From NCBI GenBank assembly GCA_017860275.1, contig JAFNAQ010000009.1:62001-126000 (forward strand): DNA of 64,000 bases, in the 5' to 3' direction. Source of the stretch: Bacteroidota bacterium. GTDB taxonomy: Bacteria; Bacteroidota; Bacteroidia; Bacteroidales; P3. How positions within the stretch are numbered: position 1 is the stretch's first letter; every line of letters starts with the position of its first letter. The translations under genes and the position numbers were made by a program. Of the stretch, positions 17,243 through 26,119 are shown in pieces. The notes beneath the pieces are model-generated. The model saw only the letters and a list, made by a program, of their open reading frames with translations, made no database searches and had not been told where the DNA came from.

Positions 17243-17950
17243 TTATTTATATATCAAAAATACTGTATTTCTCTTATGTAAATCGATCTTAGTACTCTTC
17301 CATGCCTTAGCACTCTTAGTTATGATATTCTGAGTATCTAACATTATATCAACTCCAACACATATTAAAGTATTTGGATTTAGATTTGTTATTAGGCTTT
17401 CAAGCATATGATTATTTCTATAAGGAGCCTCAATAAATATTTGTGTCTGGTCGGTCTTATAAACAATGCTCTCTAATTCTTTTATTCTTTTTATTCTTTG
17501 AGTCTTATCAACTGGCAAATACCCAACAAAGGCAAAGTTCTGCCCATTGAAGCCAGAGGACATAAGGCTCATCATTAATGAAGATGGTCCAACAAGGGGT
17601 ATAACTTTTATTCCATTTTTTTGAGCGGATTTTACAATCATTGCTCCTGGGTCTGCAATACAAGGTAGACCTGCTTCGGACATCAGTCCAATATTTTTCC
17701 CTTTTGAAATTGGAACAAGGAATTCTTCTATCTCATCTTCTCTTGTATGTTCATTCAAAAGAAAGAACTCAACTTCTTCAAAATCTCTTTTATATCCTGC
17801 CTTTCTTAGGAATCTTCTTGCGGTGCGCAACTCTTCAACAATAAAACAATCACATTCCAATAATAATTCAAGATTTATTTCCGGAATAGACTCCTTTAAA
17901 TCCCCTTCTGCAATTGGAGTGGGAAAAAGATATAATACTGCTTCTTTCAT
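17243..17950 (-). CDS. RsmI-like SAM-dependent methyltransferase
   Basis: This 235-residue protein belongs to the tetrapyrrole-methylase fold family with RsmI, which methylates C1402 of 16S rRNA. It shows the N-terminal LYLFPTPIAEGD, the glycine-rich SEAGLPCIADPGAMIVKSA, and VIPLVGPSSLMMSLMSSGFNGQNFAFVGYLP. Classical RsmI proteins carry extra C-terminal sequence and a TPIGN loop; here TPIAEGD replaces it, so this may be the paralogue often found in Bacteroidota rather than RsmI itself. It heads the operon with rarA and dus, and its -7 box lies only seven bases before the ATG. Confidence 0.8.
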   Translation of the reverse strand: MKEAVLYLFPTPIAEGDLKESIPEINLELLLECDCFIVEELRTARRFLRKAGYKRDFEEVEFFLLNEHTREDEIEEFLVPISKGKNIGLMSEAGLPCIADPGAMIVKSAQKNGIKVIPLVGPSSLMMSLMSSGFNGQNFAFVGYLPVDKTQRIKRIKELESIVYKTDQTQIFIEAPYRNNHMLESLITNLNPNTLICVGVDIMLDTQNIITKSAKAWKSTKIDLHKRNTVFLIYK

Positions 17951-17957
17951 AGGCTTG

Positions 17958-17965
17958 CAAAGATA
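17958..17965 (-). promoter_or_regulatory. -7 box very close to the RsmI-like start
   Basis: TATCTTTG lies seven bases before the ATG. Transcription would start at or near the A of ATG, which predicts a leaderless or nearly leaderless mRNA. No exact -33 element was found. Confidence 0.5.
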
Positions 17966-18023
17966 AACAAACTAATTTTCAAAAAGAACTAAAGAGAATA
18001 AAATATCAAATATTACTAATTTA

Positions 18024-18054
18024 TTGCCTGCCATTAAAAGATTTTTTAATTTTG
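18024..18054 (+). promoter_or_regulatory. Promoter of pckG
   Basis: TTG (18024-18026), 20 bases, TAATTTTG (18047-18054), 29 bases before the ATG. Confidence 0.65.
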
Positions 18055-18083
18055 CATGAATAAATCATAAAATATAACTTATT

Positions 18084-19874
18084 ATGACTAAAAACAAGCG
18101 TCTAATTGATTGGGTAAACCAATGGGCAAACCTATTTGAACCTGATAATATACATTGGTGTGACGGAACTGAGCAAGAAAACCAAAGAATCTTAGATGAT
18201 ATGGTTGCTTCCGGAGTAGCAGTCAAACTTAATGAAGAAAAGAAACCAAATTCATATTATTTCCAAACAGACCCTTCTGATGTTGCAAGGGTTGAGAATA
18301 GAACATTTATTTGTTCTAAAACTAAAGAAGATGCAGGTCATACTAATAACTGGGTAGCCCCAGATATTATGAAAGAAACCATGCGTAAGATTTATAAGGG
18401 AGCAATGAAGGGAAGAACAATGTATGTTATTCCTTTCTCTATGGGACCTTATGGAAGTGATAAATCATATATTGGAGTTGAGATAACAGACTCTCCTTAT
18501 GTTGTTGTTCATATGAAAATAATGACAAGAATGGGTAAGAGAGCTCTAGATATTCTTGGAGAGAATGGAGAATTTATCCCTTGTATTCACTCCATTGGTG
18601 TACCTCTGAAGGAAGGAGAAAAGGATGTTAAGTGGCCTTGTAGACCAATTGAAGAAAAATACATTTGTCAATTCCCTGAGACAAAAGAAATTTGGGCTTA
18701 TGGTTCAGGCTATGGTGGTAACGCATTATTAGGAAAGAAATGTTTTGCTCTTCGTATTGCATCTGTTCTTGGAAAAGAAGAAGGATGGCTTGCAGAACAT
18801 ATGCTCATCTTAGGAATAACTAATCTTAAAGGGGAAAAGAAATACATTGCAGCTGCCTTCCCTTCGGCTTGTGGAAAAACTAATTTAGCAATGCTTATCC
18901 CAACTACTCCAGGATGGAAGGTAGAGACTGTTGGTGACGATATTGCTTGGATGAAGTTTGGAGAAGATGGTAGACTATGGGCTATTAATCCAGAGAATGG
19001 TTTCTTCGGCGTTGTTCCTCAAACCTCTATGGATACTAACCCTAACGCATTTGTTTCTATTCAAAAGAATACACTATATACAAATGTGGGTCTAACCCCT
19101 GATAAAGATGTTTGGTGGGAAGGAATTGGCTGGGATTGCCCTGAGGGCACTTTAGATTGGAAAAATAAAGTATACGATAAAAACTCTGGAGAGCCATGTG
19201 CACAAAGCAATTCACGTTTCACTGCTCCTATTGCACAATGTCCTGTTGCCGACAAGGCTTTCGAAGACCCTATAGGAGTTCCAATTTCTGCAATACTATT
19301 TGGAGGACGTCGTCAAAGCACTATACCTTTGGTTTATGAGGCAAATAATTGGAATCATGGGGTAATGATAGGTTCTGTTATTGGCTCAGAAATAACCTCT
19401 GCAGTAATTGGTCTAAAGGAAGGCGAACTTCGTCACGATCCTTTTGCAATGAAACCTTTCTGTGGATATAATATGGGTGACTATTTCCAACATTGGGTTA
19501 ATATTGGAAAGGATGCTGACCAAGATAAACTCCCAAAAATATTCTGTGTTAACTGGTTTAGAAAAGAAGAAGGCAAGTGGTTATGGCCAGGATATGGGGA
19601 AAACTCAAGAGTGCTTGCTTATATTTTTGATAGATGTAATTCAGAAGATATTGCTCAAGACTCACCAATAGGAAAAATACCTAAGGATGGAGCAATAAAT
19701 ATTGAAGGCCTAGACCCAAAGAATGTAGATATTAAGGCTGCAATGAAGATAGATAAAGAAGAATGGGGAAGAGAAATTCAAACAATTGATTCTTTCTATT
19801 CTGAGTTTGGAGAAAGATTCCCAATGGAGCTTAAGCAAGAGCTTAATAAACTAAAGGATAGATTCAAACAATAG
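18084..19874 (+). CDS. pckG: Phosphoenolpyruvate carboxykinase (GTP)
   Basis: This 596-residue enzyme interconverts oxaloacetate and phosphoenolpyruvate with GTP/GDP, in gluconeogenesis or, in many anaerobes, in the fixing direction toward succinate. It is of the GTP class: the P-loop reads AFPSACGKTNLAM with C263 and K265, followed by VGDDIAWMKF and a PQTSMDTNPNAF segment. ATP-type enzymes have a GLSGTGKTTL loop instead. Length fits the GTP family (about 600). It stands alone, with a strong promoter and a shared hairpin after it. Confidence 0.96.
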   Translation: MTKNKRLIDWVNQWANLFEPDNIHWCDGTEQENQRILDDMVASGVAVKLNEEKKPNSYYFQTDPSDVARVENRTFICSKTKEDAGHTNNWVAPDIMKETMRKIYKGAMKGRTMYVIPFSMGPYGSDKSYIGVEITDSPYVVVHMKIMTRMGKRALDILGENGEFIPCIHSIGVPLKEGEKDVKWPCRPIEEKYICQFPETKEIWAYGSGYGGNALLGKKCFALRIASVLGKEEGWLAEHMLILGITNLKGEKKYIAAAFPSACGKTNLAMLIPTTPGWKVETVGDDIAWMKFGEDGRLWAINPENGFFGVVPQTSMDTNPNAFVSIQKNTLYTNVGLTPDKDVWWEGIGWDCPEGTLDWKNKVYDKNSGEPCAQSNSRFTAPIAQCPVADKAFEDPIGVPISAILFGGRRQSTIPLVYEANNWNHGVMIGSVIGSEITSAVIGLKEGELRHDPFAMKPFCGYNMGDYFQHWVNIGKDADQDKLPKIFCVNWFRKEEGKWLWPGYGENSRVLAYIFDRCNSEDIAQDSPIGKIPKDGAINIEGLDPKNVDIKAAMKIDKEEWGREIQTIDSFYSEFGERFPMELKQELNKLKDRFKQ

Positions 19875-19891
19875 TATTTTGATCTACTATT

Positions 19892-19929
19892 ATAAATACG
19901 GAGATTAAGAAATTAGTCTCCGTATTTAT
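19892..19929. terminator. Bidirectional terminator between pckG and the type B cargo gene
   Basis: A perfect 13-bp stem (19892-19904 and 19917-19929) with a 12-base loop. The inner arm is TACGGAGA and TCTCCGTA. T-rich sequence follows on either strand. Confidence 0.85.
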
Positions 19930-21702
19930 TTATCTAATAAGATTAACTTCTCCTACCTTTTCTTTAATCCTATTCCCTGAATATTTTGTTTTGTAAAGGA
20001 GCTGCCAAATATATGTATCGCTATTACAATCCTTTCCTTTATACTTTCCATACCAAACTTCATTTATATTTGTAGATTCAAATACTTTAGTCCCCCATCG
20101 ATTAAATATAATAAAACTTAATATCTCTATCTTATCCTTATTATAAGCATGTATTCCAAATGAAGAATTTGACTCTTGACTTGGAGTAAAAGTATTAGGT
20201 AAGTAGATTTCTATAATAGGGAAAATAATATTAATATTATTCTTTATTACCCCACATTCATAATAAGCTTCGACACTATAATACCCTTCGTAATATACAT
20301 TTAATATAGGAGTAGTATCTCTTGTGTTCCAAAGATATTTTGTGCATCCCTCACAAGTTGCATCAAGAACAATTGGATAATCCTCGGCTACAATTTCATC
20401 TTCCAGAATAAAATTCTCCATTATTGGAACAACATACTCATTAAGTATTAAAGTTATTATGCTATCGCATCCATTATTTTGTTTTAATTCTAAAGTGTAT
20501 ACACCTCTTTGATTAACATTAAAACCATCTTTTGAATATATTCCTCCTGGACATATTTTGTCAATTATTGTATCATAATAAATCGGATTAACTTTTAAGA
20601 CTAAGTTTACAATACTGTCACACCCATTTATTGACTTTAAATACTGTGTATATGTTCCAGCATTTGAACAATAGAAGTCATTTTGAGAATATATTTCTCC
20701 TTCACAAATTTCTGCATTAATATTGATATTAAAGGATGGCAATACATCTACTCTGATATACTTTGATGTTGAATAATCTCCCGTATTATAAAAATAAAAT
20801 CCACCTGCTGAGTAACTATTATCTCCATAGGAAAATGGTAATTCATTCTCACAAATTGTAAACTCCAAAGTGTCAAAAATATAATCAGCTAATTCAATAT
20901 TTATTGTGTCATATGCCTTGCATAATTTCTTAAAGGATACATTATCTAAACAAAAATCATTACCTCCTGCTTGTGTATTTTGATTTAATATCTTAATATC
21001 TGCTGTTGTATTACTACCACTATTCCATATCTGATAATATTTATTCCAATCACATTGAGTTGGTTTGATAGTAAAATTACCCCCTAATTGTTGTGAATTT
21101 ATTGAGAATTGGAATATTGGGAGCTCAGACTGCAAAGTTGATGATGAAACGTTTGTTGCTTCAAATGAAACTATATAATCTGTATTTGGTTGAATAGGGA
21201 CATTTGTTTGATAAACCACTAAATTAGCTGTTGATGCTCCATTTGCCACAAAAAATCTTCCTCCATTATGCGTACATGGCATAAATCCACTATGATACCT
21301 TGTGCCCAATGTAGCAATATTATATGTTCCTGCTGACCATAAGCTTGATTCAAAATCCAACTGTGTTGTAAATCCTACATTTCCCAATTCGAAATCTCCA
21401 TTATAGACTAAATTTGAATCTATTTCAAACATTGCTTCTAGAATATATTGAGATGTGCCTGAAACTGTCGCTATTGGATTTCTAATTGTTGTGTCTGATA
21501 GTCCTAAACTTGGTTTCCATCTGTAATATGTGGCTACCTGATCTGTGGATAATTGATATTGTATTGGTGTGGTTGAATAAATAATTGTATCATCGGGTAT
21601 CTTTATGGTGCAAGTATCATTCTGCCCTTGTAATTTCACACTAATAAATATAATGAAAACTAAAATAATCTTCAAAAAACTTTTCATACTGCCCATTAAC
21701 AT
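19930..21702 (-). CDS. Secreted protein with type B T9SS sorting domain
   Basis: The 590-residue protein has a signal sequence (KSFLKIILVFIIFISVKLQG) and a C-terminal gliding-motility-type domain (IYLPNTFTPSQESNSSFGIHA, FNRWGTKVFEST, VWYGKYKGKDC, TYIWQLLYK). The middle contains a lectin-like or carbohydrate-binding-like beta domain (NLVYNGDFELGNVGFTTQ to NDFCLDNVSFK, the signature of a CBM-like/PEP-CTERM-like fold) and then repeats of the form CEGEIYSQNDFYCSNAGTYTQ / CPGGIYSKDGFNVNQRGVYT, separated by GCDSIVNLVLKV and GCDSIITLILNE. It should be exported through the outer membrane. Confidence 0.82.
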   Translation of the reverse strand: MLMGSMKSFLKIILVFIIFISVKLQGQNDTCTIKIPDDTIIYSTTPIQYQLSTDQVATYYRWKPSLGLSDTTIRNPIATVSGTSQYILEAMFEIDSNLVYNGDFELGNVGFTTQLDFESSLWSAGTYNIATLGTRYHSGFMPCTHNGGRFFVANGASTANLVVYQTNVPIQPNTDYIVSFEATNVSSSTLQSELPIFQFSINSQQLGGNFTIKPTQCDWNKYYQIWNSGSNTTADIKILNQNTQAGGNDFCLDNVSFKKLCKAYDTINIELADYIFDTLEFTICENELPFSYGDNSYSAGGFYFYNTGDYSTSKYIRVDVLPSFNININAEICEGEIYSQNDFYCSNAGTYTQYLKSINGCDSIVNLVLKVNPIYYDTIIDKICPGGIYSKDGFNVNQRGVYTLELKQNNGCDSIITLILNEYVVPIMENFILEDEIVAEDYPIVLDATCEGCTKYLWNTRDTTPILNVYYEGYYSVEAYYECGVIKNNINIIFPIIEIYLPNTFTPSQESNSSFGIHAYNKDKIEILSFIIFNRWGTKVFESTNINEVWYGKYKGKDCNSDTYIWQLLYKTKYSGNRIKEKVGEVNLIR

Positions 21703-21776
21703 ATTTTACAATGCAAAGTAAACAATATTTTCTGAGTATTTTGCATTTTGCTAATAAATTATCTAATAAAAATTAT

Positions 21777-21784
21777 TACATTTG
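21777..21784 (+). promoter_or_regulatory. Possible -7 box of the hexosaminidase gene
   Basis: TACATTTG lies 25 bases before the ATG. The upstream element is not at a standard distance. Confidence 0.45.
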
Positions 21785-21809
21785 CCAATTGTATTAAAAA
21801 TAAAATACT

Positions 21810-24122
21810 ATGAAAAATAAAATTCATTATTCTTTTATTATTTTTTGTGCCTTATTAATTGGTATTTCTTATTCCAATATCATTGCTCAGGACAAGAAGT
21901 TTTCAATCATTCCTATGCCAGCAAGCATAAAGTATGATAAAGGTTTTTTCACATTTAACGATGACACTAAAATTATTTGCAATGTAAATAGCTATGAGTA
22001 TTCTGTTGCTGAATATCTTTATAATAATCTTGGCAAGACAAATACTAGAATAAAACCTATTCTTGCAAAGGTCGACAATCCTAAGTATAATACTGCAAAC
22101 TCAATAATTTTCATACTATCGAGTGATAAGGTTTTAGGAAAAGAGGGTTATCAAATAAACATATTAGGAGATAGGATTATCCTTAGTGCAAATGAAAATG
22201 CTGGATTCTTTAATGGTGTTCAAACCTTGATGCAAATAATTTCTAGTGATAAAAAGATACCTTGTTCTGTTATTATTGATTATCCTCGTTTTGCATATAG
22301 GGGAAAACATCTTGACTGCTCAAGACATTTCTTCTCAAAGGATGAGATAAAGAAATATATAGATATTCTTGCATATCATAAGATAAATACCTTTCATTGG
22401 CATTTGACCGATGACCAAGGCTGGAGAATAGAAATTAAAAAATACCCAAAACTAAATCTTATTGGATCAAAGAGAAAAGAAACTCTTGTTGGACATTATT
22501 CAGATAATTTCCCTCAAAAATTTGATGGGAAAGAATATGGTGGATATTATACACAAGAAGAGATAAAAGAAATTGTACAATATGCTAAGGAAAGATATAT
22601 AACAGTTATTCCTGAGATAGAGATGCCTGGTCATGCTCTAGCTGCTCTTTCTGCTTATCCAGAACTTTCTTGTAGAAATAAGCCTTTGGAGACTGCCTGC
22701 ACATGGGGAGTCTTTGATGATGTATTCTGTAATAAAGAAGAAACATTCACCTTTCTTGAAGACGTATTAGAGGAAGTCATTGCATTATTCCCTTCAAAAT
22801 ATATACATATTGGAGGAGATGAGTGTCCGAAGACTCGCTGGAAAGAATGTCCAAACTGTCAAAAGGTTATAAAAGACAATGGTTTAAAGAATGAATATGA
22901 ATTACAATCATATTTTATGAATAGGATTGAGAAATTCTTAGAAACAAAGGGTAGAAAAGTAATTGGATGGGATGAAATTCTTGAAGGAGGACTAAACGGC
23001 AATGCAACCATTATGTCGTGGCAGGGAGAATCGGGAGGTATTGCTGCAGCAAAGAGTGGTCATGATGCAATTATGACGCCATCGGCTTATTTATATTTTA
23101 ATTTCAACCAAGGCAATCCCGACCAAGAACCTCTATCTATTGGTGGATATACATTATTAAAGAAGGTGTATAACTATGAGCCTATCCCTCAAGAACTAAA
23201 TGAGAAAGAAGCTAAGCATATTTTTGGTGTACAAGCATGCACTTGGACTGAGTATATTCCAAACTTTGATATGCTTCAATATATGGATTTACCTCGTCTT
23301 TCTGCACTAAGCGAAATTGCATGGACGAAGAAAGAGAACAAAAACTACGACGACTTTCTGCTAAGAGTTGAAGAGCAATTAAAAAGATATAAGTCCTTGG
23401 GGCTAAAGTTTGCACTGTCTCATTATGCTATTCAGACCTCAACAAACTATAATGAAATAAAGAAACAAGTAGAAATAAAACTATCCTCCTATTCTAAGCA
23501 AGCAACAATATACTACACACTAGACGGAAGTGAGCCAACAATTAAATCGAAGAAGTATTCTAGGCCAATAATAATTAAGAATAACTCTACTCTTAAGGCA
23601 ATTGCTTTTAGAGACCAAGAGAAAATATCCCCTCTATTTACTCAAACATATGCAATAAACAAGGCAACGGGTAAGAAATACATTATGGAAAATGTGAATC
23701 CTCAATACCCTGGCTCTTCTCAATATGCATTAACTGATGGTCTTTTTGGCACAAAGAAAGGCTTTGACCGATGGGTTGGGACATTAGGAAAGGATTATGT
23801 TGTAAGTCTTGACCTTGGGCTAAAGACAAATATCAAGACAATCTCAATAAACTTCTTAGACGAACAAGGTTCATGGGTTTTTGCACCAAGTGAGGTAACA
23901 TTCTTTACATCCACCGATGGGAAACAATGGAAAGAAATAAAAAAGATTCTTACAAAAGACCTAACTCCAAAGGAAAAAATATATAATTATTTCGCACAAG
24001 AAGAGGTAAAGGGTGTACGTTTTATAAAGATTGAAGCAAAATCAATAATAACATGTCCAGAAGGACATCCTGGATTTGGATACTCTGCACATTGTTTTGC
24101 CGATGAAATTACAATTGAATAA
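21810..24122 (+). CDS. GH20 beta-N-acetylhexosaminidase
   Basis: This 770-residue enzyme removes terminal N-acetylhexosamine from glycans. It has a signal peptide (about residues 1-26, ending NIIAQ), a GH20b N-terminal domain, and the GH20 barrel with HLTDDQGWRIEIKKYP, PEIEMPGHALAAL and the catalytic pair D337-E338 in HIGGDEC. A chitobiase C-terminal-like domain follows (YYTLDGSEPTIKSKKYS, about residues 550-620) and then an F5/8-type discoidin-like domain (WVGTLGKDYVVSLDLG to FIKIEAKS). No T9SS tail is present, so it is likely periplasmic. It suggests growth on mucin or bacterial cell-wall glycans. A small membrane protein gene starts 7 bases after it. Confidence 0.94.
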   Translation: MKNKIHYSFIIFCALLIGISYSNIIAQDKKFSIIPMPASIKYDKGFFTFNDDTKIICNVNSYEYSVAEYLYNNLGKTNTRIKPILAKVDNPKYNTANSIIFILSSDKVLGKEGYQINILGDRIILSANENAGFFNGVQTLMQIISSDKKIPCSVIIDYPRFAYRGKHLDCSRHFFSKDEIKKYIDILAYHKINTFHWHLTDDQGWRIEIKKYPKLNLIGSKRKETLVGHYSDNFPQKFDGKEYGGYYTQEEIKEIVQYAKERYITVIPEIEMPGHALAALSAYPELSCRNKPLETACTWGVFDDVFCNKEETFTFLEDVLEEVIALFPSKYIHIGGDECPKTRWKECPNCQKVIKDNGLKNEYELQSYFMNRIEKFLETKGRKVIGWDEILEGGLNGNATIMSWQGESGGIAAAKSGHDAIMTPSAYLYFNFNQGNPDQEPLSIGGYTLLKKVYNYEPIPQELNEKEAKHIFGVQACTWTEYIPNFDMLQYMDLPRLSALSEIAWTKKENKNYDDFLLRVEEQLKRYKSLGLKFALSHYAIQTSTNYNEIKKQVEIKLSSYSKQATIYYTLDGSEPTIKSKKYSRPIIIKNNSTLKAIAFRDQEKISPLFTQTYAINKATGKKYIMENVNPQYPGSSQYALTDGLFGTKKGFDRWVGTLGKDYVVSLDLGLKTNIKTISINFLDEQGSWVFAPSEVTFFTSTDGKQWKEIKKILTKDLTPKEKIYNYFAQEEVKGVRFIKIEAKSIITCPEGHPGFGYSAHCFADEITIE

Positions 24123-24129
24123 TAAATAG

Positions 24130-24639
24130 ATGAAAAAAGAAAAACTAAAGAAAGAATTTAACCCAAGTATCTTAATGAAAATTGTTTTGATACTTTGTAT
24201 TATTGCTTTTGGTATAGGATTTATCATAAATGGATTTGTAGGATTCTTTAACGAGACCACAAAAGACCTAATCCTAAGCGATGCCTTTCCGACCTATCTC
24301 TACTTCCTTAGGAATAATCTCTTAGATAATCTTACAAACTTTCACTCCTACTATATTATTTCTTTCTTCCTCTACGCATTAATCCTCTATGGCTTAGTCC
24401 TTATGCTAAAAGGTAGTAGACTAGGATTTATATTCTTTTTCTCAAGCGAAGTAATCCTAATATTAACCCCATTAATGATATTCGGAAGAAGAGCAGTAGC
24501 CTTAGGAGATATAATGATTTCATTATTCCTAATAATCTTCTTCTTAATCCAAATAAACCGAAGAAGAATAAAATCCCAAGAAGAAATAGAAGAAGAAGCA
24601 AAAGAAGAAATAAATGAAATAAACGAAGAAGATATATAA
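24130..24639 (+). CDS. Small membrane protein, function unknown
   Basis: This 169-residue protein has four hydrophobic segments (about residues 14-34 ILMKIVLILCIIAFGIGFII; 70-100; 103-120; 125-140) and an acidic, charged coil-like tail (EEIEEEAKEEINEINEEDI). It has no motif I recognise. The spacing of 7 bases after the hexosaminidase gene suggests one transcript. A very strong hairpin follows. Confidence 0.7.
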   Translation: MKKEKLKKEFNPSILMKIVLILCIIAFGIGFIINGFVGFFNETTKDLILSDAFPTYLYFLRNNLLDNLTNFHSYYIISFFLYALILYGLVLMLKGSRLGFIFFFSSEVILILTPLMIFGRRAVALGDIMISLFLIIFFLIQINRRRIKSQEEIEEEAKEEINEINEEDI

Positions 24640-24658
24640 ACAATAAAAAACAAATTAT

Positions 24659-24698
24659 AATGAAAATAGACGTGGCATGTGCCACGTCTATTTTCATT
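24659..24698. terminator. Bidirectional terminator between convergent genes
   Basis: A perfect inverted repeat with arms of about 18 bases (24659-24677 and 24680-24698) and a two-base centre; the core is GACGTGGCA TG TGCCACGTC. A and T runs on both sides give T tracts to either transcript. Confidence 0.85.
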
Positions 24699-24720
24699 TA
24701 AACATCTATTATCTAATAAA

Positions 24721-24739
24721 GGACATGTCATGTCCCTAC
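24721..24739 (-). repeat. GTAGGG hairpin element
   Basis: Read on the minus strand this is GTAG followed by GGACATG A CATGTCC, a perfect 7-bp stem with a one-base centre. It lies just past the stop of the minus-strand type A cargo gene. Confidence 0.65.
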
Positions 24740-24743
24740 AAAT

Positions 24744-25691
24744 CTACTCCACAATAAACTTCTTAGAAACCAAACCTTGCTCTGTATTTAGCTTAGCAAT
24801 ATAAATTCCCTTGTTAAAAGAAGAAATATCAATACTCTTAGAATAATCCTTAACCTCTTTTTGATAAACCCTTCTACCCATAATATCATAAATTTCAATA
24901 TCCTTAATCATAAAAGAACAAGAAAAATTAATATCTTCCTTAGCAGGGTTAGGATAAGCAAATATATTTGCCTTATCTTTCTCAATTGTACTCAGCCCAA
25001 CCGAACTAGAACAACCTACAAAACCATGCAGACTATCTCTTGCACTATCATGATATTGCAATTCCCCATTATATTCATAACAACGAGTATAACCACTAGA
25101 ACCCCCTGAAACAAGTCTATCGTACATATTATACAACAAGCCTTGGTCATTACCTATACCTTCTATCCAATTGCCTGTTTCAATAATGGTAGTATCAATA
25201 TCTAAATATACAGCACCAATATTAAATATTCTTCTTTGAATACCATTAATATTAATTGTGTCTATAGATCTAACTATATGTTTATACGACATTTGATAAC
25301 TACTAAATGTGTCTCCTACTGAAAGAGAGAAGTCATATAACATACCATTTGGCCAATACTCAAAATTATATCCTTGTTTTCCCTTATAAAAAACCTGTTT
25401 TTGAGAATTTTCTCTTAATCCTCCAATACATTCTGCTGTTGAGGAATTAAAAACAGAGTCTTGAAACCAGTAGAGTTTTTTATAAGTTTCATTTTCAATT
25501 AGTGTATCTTCATCTGTAAGAGCAAATCTATTATAATGATTTCCTGATGTTGATTCACTACCAAAAAAAGTAGTCCAAATCTGAAGACCGGGTTTTACAA
25601 TTGGTATATACTGATACTCTTGAGCATTAACCGATAAACTACAAAGGGAAATTACTATTCCTAAAACAAAGCTATAAACATTCACTTTCAT
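24744..25691 (-). CDS. Secreted protein with type A T9SS sorting domain
   Basis: This 315-residue protein has a signal peptide (MKVNVYSFVLGIVISLCSLSVNA) and a type A sorting domain at the end (IFAYPNPAKEDINFSCSF to GIYIAKLNTEQGLVSKKFIVE). The middle has no motif I recognise. Its layout matches a group of secreted proteins with a beta-rich body seen in the same phylum (phrases such as DTLIENETYKKLYW and WIEGIGNDQGLLYN). It is followed by the hairpin at 24721 and a terminator. Confidence 0.82.
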   Translation of the reverse strand: MKVNVYSFVLGIVISLCSLSVNAQEYQYIPIVKPGLQIWTTFFGSESTSGNHYNRFALTDEDTLIENETYKKLYWFQDSVFNSSTAECIGGLRENSQKQVFYKGKQGYNFEYWPNGMLYDFSLSVGDTFSSYQMSYKHIVRSIDTININGIQRRIFNIGAVYLDIDTTIIETGNWIEGIGNDQGLLYNMYDRLVSGGSSGYTRCYEYNGELQYHDSARDSLHGFVGCSSSVGLSTIEKDKANIFAYPNPAKEDINFSCSFMIKDIEIYDIMGRRVYQKEVKDYSKSIDISSFNKGIYIAKLNTEQGLVSKKFIVE

Positions 25692-25777
25692 AATTTGTGT
25701 TTTAAATTTTTATTGAATACAATATCAATTACTTTTACAAAAATAGATTATTAGTTTAATATATGCAAGTAATTTTT

Positions 25778-25966
25778 ATTTGATATAAATCTTCTGAATC
25801 CTTATTTTGTTGTGGGGAATGCTTGTTTTGAAGTATTTTTATAAGGATTTATTATTGCTAGGGTAGCTACCCTAGGTGTGTTATGGTAGCTACCCTACGG
25901 GTGCTAGGGTACCTACCATAATTTATTAATTTATTAAGATGTGCATCTAAAGTTTTGGGGATTGTT
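25778..25966. repeat. Palindrome-array element B (23-bp period)
   Basis: This is a homologue of element A in the 428-base gap before nhaD. The two flank copies (GAATCCTTATTTTG and GAATGCTTGTTTTGAA) are again 21 bases apart (25796 and 25817). Three units start at 25857, 25880 and 25903, exactly 23 bases apart. The first, CTAGGGTAGCTACCCTAG (25858-25875), is a perfect 18-bp palindrome; the second and third carry GGTAGCTACC and GGTACC. AGATGTGCATCT and a TTTTGGGGATTGTT end match element A. Differences are concentrated outside the palindromes. Confidence 0.8.
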
Positions 25967-25967
25967 C

Positions 25968-25993
25968 GTAGGGGCGAACCTATGTGTTCGACC
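25968..25993 (+). repeat. GTAGGG hairpin element
   Basis: GTAGGGGCGAAC is followed after 6 bases by GTTCGACC; the CGAAC/GTTCG stem is extended by G-C pairs with one mismatch. It directly follows element B. Confidence 0.6.
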
Positions 25994-26069
25994 TAAGGGG
26001 AATTTGTATTGCAAATATAGTGATTTTTCTTGTGTTTTGGGCTTAATTTCTTGATTTTTTTGCAAAAAA

Positions 26070-26097
26070 AATAGAGGCAAATTGCTTTGCCTCTATT
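26070..26097 (-). terminator. Terminator after nhaD
   Basis: A perfect 12-bp stem, AATAGAGGCAAA (26070-26081) and TTTGCCTCTATT (26086-26097), with a 4-base loop, followed on the minus strand by seven T. Confidence 0.88.
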
Positions 26098-26119
26098 AAA
26101 TATTTTGTTTAGATAAATC

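Noticed and set aside
24387-24731. Minus-strand ORF rich in Ile/Ser opposite the membrane protein gene
   Set aside because: Its composition mirrors the A-rich Lys/Glu tail of the plus-strand gene; no start signal or motif.
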